45,022 nt of DNA, taken from positions 1 to 45,022 of the forward strand of contig JAFGHS010000004.1 in NCBI GenBank assembly GCA_016930075.1, in the 5' to 3' direction. The notes below the pieces were generated by a model. That model saw only the letters and a program-made list of their open reading frames with translations, had not been told where the DNA came from and did no database searches. Source of the DNA: Deltaproteobacteria bacterium (GTDB taxonomy: Bacteria > Desulfobacterota > Syntrophia > Syntrophales > JAFGHS01). The position numbers and the translations under genes were made by a program. Positions 33,387 to 42,162 of this stretch are shown here, one piece after another (the stretch's first letter is position 1; every line of letters starts with the position of its first letter).

Positions 33387-35351
33387 ATGCGGACATTTAA
33401 AAATAAAGTATGTTTTTTTGCCCTTGTCTTTTTTTCCCTATCCATTGTTCCTGCCTTTGCGGAGATAAAAATCTTTGAAAAAGAAGTCGAAGCCGTTGTC
33501 GGCAAAGGACAGTCGCAAAGCCAGGTCGAATCTCTTGTCCTTCAAAGGGCCAAACGACTGGCTTTCGAGAAGGCAGGGGACTATCTTTCCACGCTGGCGG
33601 CCGTGAAAAACACTAAACTTCAGAAAGATCAGATCAATGCGGCGGCATCCTGTATCGCCAGAGCCTTGCCGGGCGATCTCGCATCGTATCGCGAGGCAAA
33701 CGGAGAGACATACATAAAAGGAAGGGCCAGAATCGAACTTGATACATACACCCTTGACCGCCAGATTGAAAATCTGATGAATGACCCGGGCGCTTTGGAC
33801 AGAGAAGAAAAGGCGTTTAAGCAATCCGTGGAACTTGAAGATCAACTGGCCGGTCTGAAAGGTTCCGAGGGGAAAAAGCTGGAAGAACTCAACGCCTGGT
33901 TGCTTGCTCTGGATCGTGAGCGGGACCGGCAGCGCATCTTCCGGGAGGAGCAGGCCCTGAAGGCCAAAGGCGAACAGAACAGGGCGGATGCGGAGCGGAT
34001 GGCAAAAGGACGGGAGATCAAGGCCCGTCTTAATAAGATATTGGCTGAGCAGGAAAGTGCCAGAACGGATGAAGCCCACGTCCTGTCGAAGGAGCAGGAT
34101 CGCATTCGCCGGGCGGTTCTGGAGAACGAATACCGCTGGAATGAACTGTCCCGGAAGGCGGCGCTTTCCCGGGAATCGTGGGCGCCCATTGACGGCAGCC
34201 TTCCTCTCGCGCAGGCATTGACCCAGGCGAAGGAGCTGAAACGGGAGATGGCCGGGCTAAAGAGCCGCATCGATGACGTGCACGGGGAGAATATGAGAAG
34301 TCTGCAGGCCGCCTATGCCCGGCAGCAGGCGCTGACGAAAGCGAATCTGCCGCCCGAACCGGCGTCAAAAGACGCTTTTGAGTCTACAAAAGAATACTCG
34401 GAGAAGATCTCCGCTTATGATCGCCGGAAGGAAGAGGCGCAAAAGGAAAACGCCAGGATGGTGGAAATCTTAAAAAGGGAAGAAAACCTGAAACTCGCAG
34501 AGGAGAAAGTGGCCTACCTGGACCGGCAGATGCAGGTAACGGCGCCGTTTGTCGAAAGATTCCGGAACTTGCAGGAGCAAAAATTCACCCTTCCCGATGG
34601 GGGCGCCATGACGGTCACCCTCGGCGAGCCCGATGCGGATAACAATCGGTTTCCTCTCAGCCTGAAGCATGACGGCAAAGCGTGGTCTCTGTGGTGGAAT
34701 TATTCGGAGCGCAATGTCGCCAGAAATCTCTACTGGACGAGGGCGTACCTGAAGGCCGAGGGCATTTTTGTGATCGAAGACGGGGAGGAAATCCGTCCGA
34801 AGCTGATAGCGGCGCGGGTCATGCATCCGGGTACGCAGGAAACGCGGGAATTCAGTCTGGAGACGCCGGCCCATGGTCAGCCCCGTAAGGCGGAAACGAG
34901 CAGAATAAAAGAAGTGAAATTGCAGGAAGCAAACGGGCAGGAAACCGAACCGGCCGGTCGGAAAAAAATCGGAACGGATGGACGGTATATCGCTTATGAT
35001 AATGGAACGGTGCTTGACACGCACACCAAGCTGATGTGGGCGGCAAGGGACAACGGGCAGGGGATTACCTGGCATGGGGCCAAGAGCTATTGTGAGAACT
35101 TCCGGGGCGGAGGCTATGCGGACTGGCGGTTGCCGACATGGAAAGAACTGGAGGGTTTGTACGACAGATCGTTAAGCGGCCGCTATCACCTGACCCCCTT
35201 CATAACCTTGACGGAGGGTTGCCCCTGGACATCGGAGACAAGAGGCTCTCAGGCGTTTGCCTTCCAATTTCAAGGCGGCATCCGGCTCATGATTGACCAG
35301 TCGGAACGTACAGATATCACCACGGCCCTTCCGGTGCGTATCGTCAAATAA
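33387..35351 (+). CDS. exported coiled-coil protein with C-terminal DUF1566 (Lcl) domain
   Basis: A 654-aa secreted or periplasmic protein. A Sec signal ends near AFAEIK (about residue 25). Residues 26-130 form a small domain rich in Lys, Arg and Gln. A long charged helical region (about 135-400, full of ERDRQRIFREEQALKAK-type sequence) should form coiled coils. Then comes a beta-rich part, a linker, and a DUF1566/Lcl domain (about 535-654) with YDNGTVLDTHTKLMWA, WHGAKSYC, YADWRLPTWKELEGLYD and ALPVRIVK. Lcl domains share a fold with lectin-like and sulfatase-modifying proteins and are common on surface proteins of deltaproteobacteria, with unknown targets. It is a single-gene unit, with promoter at 33322 and terminator at 35465. 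Confidence 0.85.
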   Translation: MRTFKNKVCFFALVFFSLSIVPAFAEIKIFEKEVEAVVGKGQSQSQVESLVLQRAKRLAFEKAGDYLSTLAAVKNTKLQKDQINAAASCIARALPGDLASYREANGETYIKGRARIELDTYTLDRQIENLMNDPGALDREEKAFKQSVELEDQLAGLKGSEGKKLEELNAWLLALDRERDRQRIFREEQALKAKGEQNRADAERMAKGREIKARLNKILAEQESARTDEAHVLSKEQDRIRRAVLENEYRWNELSRKAALSRESWAPIDGSLPLAQALTQAKELKREMAGLKSRIDDVHGENMRSLQAAYARQQALTKANLPPEPASKDAFESTKEYSEKISAYDRRKEEAQKENARMVEILKREENLKLAEEKVAYLDRQMQVTAPFVERFRNLQEQKFTLPDGGAMTVTLGEPDADNNRFPLSLKHDGKAWSLWWNYSERNVARNLYWTRAYLKAEGIFVIEDGEEIRPKLIAARVMHPGTQETREFSLETPAHGQPRKAETSRIKEVKLQEANGQETEPAGRKKIGTDGRYIAYDNGTVLDTHTKLMWAARDNGQGITWHGAKSYCENFRGGGYADWRLPTWKELEGLYDRSLSGRYHLTPFITLTEGCPWTSETRGSQAFAFQFQGGIRLMIDQSERTDITTALPVRIVK

Positions 35352-35464
35352 GTCCGGGACTGCCTGTTTTATCTTAAAGGCGAGTGGCCGGTTCTTCCCG
35401 GTTCGATCCCGCCGATTCCCCGGCCTGACGCAAACCGATCGAGGCCCGGGGTCCAACATCTTCT

Positions 35465-35495
35465 CTCCATCGAATCAGATGGAGTCTTTTCTTTT
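35465..35495 (+). terminator. rho-independent terminator
   Basis: CTCCATC (35465-35471) pairs with GATGGAG (35478-35484) around GAATCA, followed by TCTTTTCTTTT. It lies 114 bases after the exported coiled-coil gene and just before the end of the convergent glycosyltransferase gene. A second, weaker GC stem (GGCCGG at 35386 with CCGGCC at 35420) precedes it. Confidence 0.8.
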
Positions 35496-36765
35496 AATCA
35501 TCTTCAATTGCAGGAGCATGGTTTCTGCTGCGGCCAATCAACGGCTCAAGCGCAGCGGTCAGCCGCTTTGTGTTTGCATACAGGCTATGGCGGCTTTGCC
35601 CCACCGCCAGGGCGCGGGCCGCCAGGGTCTCGTATAAAACGTCATCGTCATAAAGCCGGATGATGCGCTCAATGAGCGGATCGAGCAGTTCGGATTTCGG
35701 CAAGGTGTTATAGGGCTTCTCATAACAGGCCGGGGGCAGCTGCAACTTGATGCCGCCATCGCCGATCATCTCCGGACTTCCGCCGGAGTCGGTCACAATG
35801 GCCGGGATGCCGTTGAGCATCGCCTCGGCCAGCACCCGCGCACCGCTTTCCCACCAGAGGCTGGGCGCAAGCAGCAAGCGGGTGCGTCCATACAGGGGGC
35901 GCATGTCCTTTGTGTTGGGGGTAAGCACCACGTTGTCGAGTTGCCTGCGCGGCGTCCCCAGGGCCGCGCTGAAGGTTTCCAGCATCTGCTGCCAGCTCCC
36001 GCGCGACTCCACCACCTCGAACACGATGTCCGGGCGGCGCTTTTCCAGCAGCAGGGCAAGCTGTATCACCAGGCCCACGCCTTTTTGCACAGAAGGGTTG
36101 ATGAAGAGAATCCGCTCCCGGCTGTGCGTTTTGGCTACCACCTGCGACGGATCGATAAAAGCGCCGACAGGGGTCACGGCATAGCCCTCGGTGTGTGCAT
36201 ACCGATCAGCGGTGGCCCGGCTGTCGGTCAGGATAAGGTCGACGTTGCGGCACCAGATTTGTCCGCTGTAGTTGCCGTTGACCAGATAGGCCGCCACCGC
36301 CACGCCGTGTGCCCGCGCTTCCGCCGCCATGAGCATATCCAGAGGTTTGCCGCCATAGAAGAACACCACGTCCGGCTGGAATTCATTAAAGTACGCCAAA
36401 AGCAGGCCGAACCACAATTCTTCCTCGCGCGTCCGCATTTCTTTCCGTATCGGGCTTTCGGTGACCACCAGGAGGTGTTGCAGCACCTCATCGTGAATCC
36501 TCACCGAGCCGCCCCGGTTGGCCTCGACTTGCGACCAGAAGGGCTTGAGAATCGTTTGTCCGCGCTCGTTATCGAAGATCGTCGCTCCCAGGATATTCAC
36601 CTCATAGCCGCTTATCACCAGCTGGCGCAGCATCTCGCGCACCGCCATGGATGCGCCGCTGGACGTATCAAGCAGACAGTAGGCATTGGCCCAGAGCAGG
36701 CGGGGTTTGCGAGGGGCGGACGACGGCGGCGTATTTTCGTGGGGTAAAACTTTCTGTTTTTTCAT
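35494..36765 (-). CDS. family 4-type glycosyltransferase
   Basis: A 423-aa cytoplasmic GT-B enzyme that should move a sugar from a nucleotide donor to a glycan or lipid acceptor. The C-terminal donor-binding half shows LLLAPSLWWESGARVLAEAML with the EX7E motif and IVTDSGGSPEMIGDGG. The N-terminal half has YCLLDTSSGASMAVREMLRQL, as in glycan-synthesis enzymes of this group. It is alone, with no neighbouring polysaccharide genes, and looks richer in GC at third codon positions than its neighbours, which may mean acquisition from elsewhere. Acceptor and donor are unknown. Confidence 0.85.
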   Translation of the reverse strand: MKKQKVLPHENTPPSSAPRKPRLLWANAYCLLDTSSGASMAVREMLRQLVISGYEVNILGATIFDNERGQTILKPFWSQVEANRGGSVRIHDEVLQHLLVVTESPIRKEMRTREEELWFGLLLAYFNEFQPDVVFFYGGKPLDMLMAAEARAHGVAVAAYLVNGNYSGQIWCRNVDLILTDSRATADRYAHTEGYAVTPVGAFIDPSQVVAKTHSRERILFINPSVQKGVGLVIQLALLLEKRRPDIVFEVVESRGSWQQMLETFSAALGTPRRQLDNVVLTPNTKDMRPLYGRTRLLLAPSLWWESGARVLAEAMLNGIPAIVTDSGGSPEMIGDGGIKLQLPPACYEKPYNTLPKSELLDPLIERIIRLYDDDVLYETLAARALAVGQSRHSLYANTKRLTAALEPLIGRSRNHAPAIEDD

Positions 36766-36811
36766 TTTGTTTGCAAATACCTGTGAAAATGACGGCAGAC
36801 AACAAAATACA

Positions 36812-38836
36812 TCATACCCTGAAGCGGGAAACCGTCGCGATGAGCCTGTTTGCGGCGGAATTCAGACTGTCCGTGACGGCCTTCAACTGCGAAAGAGAAC
36901 CGGTAATCCGTACAGCGCTGCGATTCAGGTCTTCCATGGCTTCGCTGATCTGGCCGGAGCCGAGGGACTGGAAATGCATGCCTTCGTTTACCTTGTCAAA
37001 TTCCGGACGGAGGTAGGCCACCTTGTCGATCACCTGCGAGAGTTGCAGGGTGGCGTCGTCCGCAGACCGGACCCCGTGTGTGACGCCTGCCCGGAAACGG
37101 TCCATTTCCGCAACGGCATCTGCGACGGATTCCTGCATTTCATTGATAATATCGGAAATATCGAGGGCCGATATTCCCGTTTCGTCGGCAAGCCATCCGA
37201 TTTCCCGGGCGACGACGGAAAAGCCTCTGCCGTACTCGCCCGCTTTTTCCGCTTCGATGGCGGCATTAAGAGACAAAAGATTTGTCCGATCCGTTATCTT
37301 CGTGATTGTTGCAATCACGCTGTCGATGCTCACGGATTTTTCGTGGATCAATGAGAGTTTCTCTGAAATGATGTCCGTTCCTTTGGACAGGGTTTGCATG
37401 GCGCTCTGCATAACGGAGAGACTGACCTGCCCTGCATTGGCCAGCTTCGATGCCTCCAAAGCGACATTCTTGACGGCTGCCATGGTATTGGCAAGCTCCT
37501 GTGACGTGGCCGAAATCTGTTTGGATGAAACGCCGACCTGCGCCACATTGCCTTCGAATCCCATCATCGCCTCTTCCTGCAGGCGTGAGGCGGAAACGAT
37601 GGTTGTCGCCGTCGTATTCAGGGTATCGACGGCCTCCCTGATTTTAATCGTTTGCTCGCGAAGGTTCTCCGTCATGTTATTGATGGACCGGCTGAGGATG
37701 CCCACTTCGTTGCTGCTGCTGCCGGTGTCGATTTGAACAAGAAGATTGCCGTCCGCCACGCTGTTTGCCGCCGTGGCAAGCTTGTCCATGGGTTTGGTGA
37801 TGAGGTTTTTCGTAAGAAAATAAACAAGCAGCGTTACGGCAACGGCGATAAGAAGCATGCTGAAAACCGTTTTGATCAGGAAGGCAACGATGCCGGACAT
37901 AATCTCCTTGTATCCTCGGCAAAAGATAATATACCAGCTATCCTGCATATGAAACTGTTCGGTTGTTAATTTCTCCACATAATAGGCCTTGAACTGACCC
38001 TCAAAGCTCGATAAAAAATACGATTCACCCGCAGCAATCCTGTCCATAACCGGTTTGATTAAATCCCTGCCCTCCTCTTTCAGGATGAGTTTTTTTTGCG
38101 GGTGTGAAATAAATATTCCTCTCTGATCGATCATCGACAGGTAACCGGTCGTCCCGATTACCGACCTCTCAACGAAAAACTCGGTAAAATAATCCATCCG
38201 CGGGGCAACGATGGTTGCGCCGACGATGACGCCGTCTTTCACAACGGGAGCGGCAACGACGAAGATGGGATTTCCCCGGAGGATGCTGGGATAAACCTCG
38301 CTGATAAAATAAGGTTTCCCCTGGAAGACGTTTCTTATGTAACTGAACTGGGGGCCGCATTTGCCGATGGTTTTGCCTTCAACGGTATCCATGAAGAAGT
38401 TTCCGTTTCCAATGACTTTCTTATCGCCATGAACATCGATGGAGAATGTTTTGTCGTCATCAAGCTTGACGGCCAGGGGAATATTTTCATAATAAGGATA
38501 GCGCAAGTGCATTTCCGAAAGAAATTTCTGTGCAGCCGACCTTTTGTCGGCATCCGTCGGCGAAATGCATACATCGACAATACGGGGATCGTGGGCGATG
38601 GTCTGGGCCGTCCGAATCTGCTCTTCGAGCCATCTCATGAGAGCCTGATTTGTCTTTTTGGCAATGATTTCGGCTAATTCACGGTTGGCATTGATGGCTT
38701 GCGGTTTTTCCAGATAATATACGACAATCCCGAAAATAATAAAGAGAAGGGAAATCGCAGGGATGAGCAGCAGAAGGTACTGGGCGGATATTTTCCGCGA
38801 CATGTATTTTTTAAGTAAGCTGTCTTTTGCCGGCAT
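36812..38836 (-). CDS. methyl-accepting chemotaxis-type receptor with WspA-like tip
   Basis: A 674-aa inner-membrane receptor. TM1 lies at about 19-42, a large periplasmic dCache-like sensor at about 45-300 (with AHDPRIVDVC, VIVGATIVAPRMDYFTEFF and GTTGYLSMIDQRGIFISHP), TM2 at about 313-336, a HAMP domain to about 395, and a long signalling hairpin. The tip NLLSLNAAIEAEKAGEYGRG is the form found in WspA, not the EAARAGEQGRG of flagellar receptors. In Pseudomonas WspA feeds a pathway that makes c-di-GMP. No methylation pentapeptide or che genes are adjacent. Start ATG 38836 has no clear ribosome site; ATG 38803 is an alternative. Confidence 0.92.
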   Translation of the reverse strand: MPAKDSLLKKYMSRKISAQYLLLLIPAISLLFIIFGIVVYYLEKPQAINANRELAEIIAKKTNQALMRWLEEQIRTAQTIAHDPRIVDVCISPTDADKRSAAQKFLSEMHLRYPYYENIPLAVKLDDDKTFSIDVHGDKKVIGNGNFFMDTVEGKTIGKCGPQFSYIRNVFQGKPYFISEVYPSILRGNPIFVVAAPVVKDGVIVGATIVAPRMDYFTEFFVERSVIGTTGYLSMIDQRGIFISHPQKKLILKEEGRDLIKPVMDRIAAGESYFLSSFEGQFKAYYVEKLTTEQFHMQDSWYIIFCRGYKEIMSGIVAFLIKTVFSMLLIAVAVTLLVYFLTKNLITKPMDKLATAANSVADGNLLVQIDTGSSSNEVGILSRSINNMTENLREQTIKIREAVDTLNTTATTIVSASRLQEEAMMGFEGNVAQVGVSSKQISATSQELANTMAAVKNVALEASKLANAGQVSLSVMQSAMQTLSKGTDIISEKLSLIHEKSVSIDSVIATITKITDRTNLLSLNAAIEAEKAGEYGRGFSVVAREIGWLADETGISALDISDIINEMQESVADAVAEMDRFRAGVTHGVRSADDATLQLSQVIDKVAYLRPEFDKVNEGMHFQSLGSGQISEAMEDLNRSAVRITGSLSQLKAVTDSLNSAANRLIATVSRFRV

Positions 38837-39000
38837 ATCGATTCGTCTGTTTGCAGTTGAAAAGTTTATTGCTTGCTGATACCTTTCGATATACCATTAA
38901 CCATAATTAATCAACTATTTCCATAAGCTTTAAACAAATCGGCTTTCCGGACATATCCGGATCGACATTCCCCTTGCAAGGATGTTCCGGGGGCGATAAC

Positions 39001-40341
39001 ATGAACCGCGTCTATGAGGGCAGGCATGTCAAGATGAAAAAATATGATGATGCATACAAAAAGAAACAGGTATCCTTAGAAAAAGCGGCAGCCGTCATCA
39101 AAGACGGGGATACGGTTATCCACGGTGTCACCGTTGCGGAACCGCCCGGCCTTTTGGCCGCCGTCGCCGCGCGGGCGCGGGCAAACGACCTGAACCATAT
39201 CAAGGTTTACACGTTCAACGCCCAGAAGCATTTTGCCCGGACAATCGGCAATCCTGATATTGCCGACGTCATCGATTCATACACCTGGTTTGTGAGTGAA
39301 GCGTCCCGGAACATGGTTCGCGTCGGCCTGACGCAATTTATCCCCGCCTATCTCCATCAGATACCCAAAATCGTTATGGAAACCATGGAGGTCGATATTG
39401 CCATAACAACCGTCTCCCCCATGAATAAGGATGGGTATTTCAGTTTCGGACCGTGTAACGGATACATATCCTTTATCGCAAAGCTTGCCAAAAAATTGAT
39501 TGTTGAAGTCAACGAGAATATGCCCTTCGTGTACGGCGATGCGTTGGTTCATATATCCGATGTTTCGTTGATTGTTGAGAACACGGAGCCTTTGCTGGAA
39601 ATATTGCCCATGCAACCGAATCCCCTCGATCCGGTCATCGGAAAGATCGTTGCCGAATATATACCGGACCATGCGGTTATTCAGCTCGGCATCGGCACCC
39701 TCCCTAATGCCATAACACCTTATCTGGAAGGTCACAAAGATCTGGGCATCCATACGGAGCTTCTCTGTCCCGGAATGGTGGATTTGATTGAAAAAGGGGT
39801 CATAACGGGCCGGCGCAAGAATTTTCACAAGGGTAAACATGTTTTTTCACTGGCCTATGGCGGCAGGAAGACCTTCGATTTTATGGACGGCAACAGAAGC
39901 TTCGAAAATTATCCCAGCTCCTACGTCATGAATCCTGCCATCATTGCAAAGAATCATCGGATGACGGCCATCAACGCCGTCCTTCAGATCGATCTGCTTG
40001 GACAGTGTAATGCCGAATTCCTGGAAGGCCACCAATACAGCGGAACGGGGGGGCAGCTCGATTTTGTCCGGGGCGCTTACGATGCGCCTGACGGCAAGGC
40101 TATTCTGGTTTTATATTCCACGGCAAAAGGCGGTGAAATATCCCGCATCGTGAGCCGTTTTCCTGGGGGGACCATGGTCACGACGCCCCGGATGGACGTG
40201 CATTATGTCGCTACGGAATACGGCATTGTTAACCTGAAAGGAAAATCGACACGGGCACGGGCGCTTGCCCTGATCAGTATCGCCCATCCCAAATTCCGGG
40301 ATGACCTGATGCGGGAAGCCGAAGATATGGCGCTCATGTAA
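39001..40341 (+). CDS. acetyl-CoA hydrolase/transferase family CoA-transferase (4-hydroxybutyrate type)
   Basis: A 446-aa cytoplasmic enzyme that moves CoA between carboxylic acids, with acetyl-CoA as the usual partner. The catalytic glutamate is Glu253 in GIHTELLCPGMVDLIEKG, next to the oxyanion loop VIQLGIGTLPNAI. Further family motifs are QIDLLGQCNAEFLEG, YSGTGGQLDFVRGAY and VVTTP-like MVTTPRMDVHYVATEYG. It is most like 4-hydroxybutyrate or butyrate:acetate CoA-transferases (AbfT/Cat group). ATG 39001 is preceded by GGGGG at a fair distance; the frame is open from TTG 38974. The AT-rich 164-base gap before it must hold divergent promoters for it and the chemoreceptor. Confidence 0.9.
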   Translation: MNRVYEGRHVKMKKYDDAYKKKQVSLEKAAAVIKDGDTVIHGVTVAEPPGLLAAVAARARANDLNHIKVYTFNAQKHFARTIGNPDIADVIDSYTWFVSEASRNMVRVGLTQFIPAYLHQIPKIVMETMEVDIAITTVSPMNKDGYFSFGPCNGYISFIAKLAKKLIVEVNENMPFVYGDALVHISDVSLIVENTEPLLEILPMQPNPLDPVIGKIVAEYIPDHAVIQLGIGTLPNAITPYLEGHKDLGIHTELLCPGMVDLIEKGVITGRRKNFHKGKHVFSLAYGGRKTFDFMDGNRSFENYPSSYVMNPAIIAKNHRMTAINAVLQIDLLGQCNAEFLEGHQYSGTGGQLDFVRGAYDAPDGKAILVLYSTAKGGEISRIVSRFPGGTMVTTPRMDVHYVATEYGIVNLKGKSTRARALALISIAHPKFRDDLMREAEDMALM

Positions 40342-40362
40342 ATTTTATAAAGAGGGTAGACC

Positions 40363-41478
40363 ATGACAAAAACAAAAAAATTAAGGGTAGCCGTCATTTT
40401 CGGCGGCAAATCGGCAGAGCATGAGGTTTCACTCCAATCGGCAAGAAACATCATCAATGCCATGGATAAGAAGAAGTTTGAACCTGTCCTCATCGGCATC
40501 GACAAGGAAGGCGTCTGGCACTTAAACGATGCGGAGCATTATTTACTCAACAGCGATAATCCGAAACTGATTGCCTTGAACAAAACGGCCAGACATGTCT
40601 CTTTTCACCCCGGAGCCCGGAAAAATCAACTGATGAGCGTCGATTCTGAAAAGAAAATCGGCCATATCGATGTCATCTTCCCCGTTCTCCACGGTCCTTA
40701 CGGCGAGGACGGTTCCATTCAGGGGCTGTTCAAACTTGCCAATATCCCCTTCGTCGGTCCCGGCGTCCTGGGATCGGCGGTCGGCATGGATAAGGACGTC
40801 ATGAAGCGGCTCTTTCGCGATGCCGGCATTCCGACATCTGATTTTGTCGCTTTTTCAAGGCATGAGAAAAATAAAATATCATTTGAAGCCGTTGTCGACA
40901 GGCTGGGATTGCCCCTGTTTGTCAAACCGGCCAATCTGGGTTCTTCCGTCGGGATCAGCAAGGTAAAAACGAAGACGGAATTTAAGAAAGCCGTGGGCCT
41001 TGCCTTTCAATACGACCGGAAAATTATCATCGAAGAAAATATTCCGGGGCGCGAAATCGAGTGTTCCGTCCTGGGCAATGAATTTCCCTGCGCATCTATT
41101 CCGGGCGAGGTCATCAGCAACGCGGCACACCACGACTTTTATTCCTATGAAGCCAAATACATCGATGAAAAAGGGGCCACCCTTGAAATCCCGGCCAAAT
41201 TGTCAAAAAAGATGATCAAGGCCGTTCAGGACATAGCGGTCCGAACCTTTCAGTCCCTGTGTCTGGAAGGTATGGCGCGGGTGGATATGTTTCTTACCCC
41301 CGAGGGCGATCTTCTCGTCAACGAGGTCAATACCCTTCCCGGTTTTACGGCCGTCAGCATGTATCCGAAACTATGGGAGGCCGTTGGAAAAAAAGGCACG
41401 CAATTGATTTCGGAACTCATTGATCTGGCCGTCAGGCGATTCAACGAGGAAAAAAAGTTAAAAACGTCCGTCGATTGA
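40363..41478 (+). CDS. ddl: D-alanine-D-alanine ligase
   Basis: A 371-aa ATP-grasp ligase that makes the D-Ala-D-Ala dipeptide for peptidoglycan. It shows VAVIFGGKSAEHEVSLQSARN, GPYGEDGSIQGLF, PLFVKPANLGSSVGISKV, the omega-loop segment FYSYEAKYIDEKGA and the C-terminal NEVNTLPGFTAVSMYPKLW. The tyrosine and lysine in the omega loop favour D-Ala over D-lactate. It starts 21 bases after the CoA-transferase stop, so the two are cotranscribed despite unrelated roles; AGAGGG is its ribosome site. The 147 bases after it hold no clear terminator. Confidence 0.95.
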   Translation: MTKTKKLRVAVIFGGKSAEHEVSLQSARNIINAMDKKKFEPVLIGIDKEGVWHLNDAEHYLLNSDNPKLIALNKTARHVSFHPGARKNQLMSVDSEKKIGHIDVIFPVLHGPYGEDGSIQGLFKLANIPFVGPGVLGSAVGMDKDVMKRLFRDAGIPTSDFVAFSRHEKNKISFEAVVDRLGLPLFVKPANLGSSVGISKVKTKTEFKKAVGLAFQYDRKIIIEENIPGREIECSVLGNEFPCASIPGEVISNAAHHDFYSYEAKYIDEKGATLEIPAKLSKKMIKAVQDIAVRTFQSLCLEGMARVDMFLTPEGDLLVNEVNTLPGFTAVSMYPKLWEAVGKKGTQLISELIDLAVRRFNEEKKLKTSVD

Positions 41479-41625
41479 AAACCATCATCATTCAGCAGCC
41501 GACCGTTTGACGCGCCGCAGCTGATCCCTGCAAATACGACAGCCGGAGCGACGGGGTTTATGATCTTTTTACCGACCCTTCAGCTTTTCTGTGCGGCCGG
41601 GCAGGCCTTTGCCGGTTAACGTAGA

Positions 41626-42120
41626 TTACACGCCCAGTCTGGAGCGGAATGCCTTCATGTTCGCCCGGTACTTTTCCACCTCATCGGCAGTCATATCATC
41701 GGGGAACTGAAGCTCCACCTGCGTCAGGGCGTCGACCAGGGTGTTCGAGTGGGGCGCAATGCTCAGGATGCCCACCTTGCTGCCGTGATCAAGCTTGATC
41801 TTCCCGAGCATGAAATCGGTCACGAACTTGGTCTTTTTCGTGAGAATGCTCTTCCATTCTGCCGGGGTGGCCGAAAGAATAAAGGTGGCGACTTTTACGG
41901 CGTTCTCTGCGCTGATGAATTCCGTCTTCAAAAGTTTGCCGGCTTCAAGGGCGGCCCCGAAGATAATATCTTCATCGATCCCCCATGTCGGCTCGGCCAG
42001 AACCCTGAAATAGACGCTCGACGTCAGTTTTTTCAGGGTATTTTCATACTTCGGATTGGCCCGGTATGCCTTTGCAAAAGCCTCCAGCCATTCCTCCGTG
42101 CAGTATGGTACCTTTGCCAT
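41626..42120 (-). CDS. SCP2-like sterol/lipid carrier domain protein
   Basis: A 164-aa soluble protein. The pattern of residues 1-150 (EEWLEAFAKAYRANPKYE, WKSILTKKTKFVTDFMLGKIKLDHGSKVGIL, and a helical end) fits the SCP2 sterol-carrier fold, which holds hydrophobic ligands such as fatty acyl-CoAs. AAAGGGGGG lies upstream of ATG 42120. It is the last gene of the AOR/acyl-CoA ligase operon, 42 bases after the ligase, so it may present or shuttle the acyl-CoA substrate or product. The family assignment is by pattern only. Confidence 0.6.
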   Translation of the reverse strand: MAKVPYCTEEWLEAFAKAYRANPKYENTLKKLTSSVYFRVLAEPTWGIDEDIIFGAALEAGKLLKTEFISAENAVKVATFILSATPAEWKSILTKKTKFVTDFMLGKIKLDHGSKVGILSIAPHSNTLVDALTQVELQFPDDMTADEVEKYRANMKAFRSRLGV

Positions 42121-42162
42121 GTTTCAAACCCCCCTTTCTATTTTTTGCGTACCAGCAGCTCG

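Noticed and set aside
32611..33468. Plus-strand open frame of 285 codons over the zinc-ribbon gene and the intergenic region
   Set aside because: It runs antisense to the zinc-ribbon/DUF2007 gene, has low-complexity content and overlaps the start of the exported protein gene, which has its own promoter and ribosome site.
35380..35430. Possible tRNA because of GGTTCGATCCC
   Set aside because: The flanking bases do not form a T stem, and no acceptor, D or anticodon arm can be folded.
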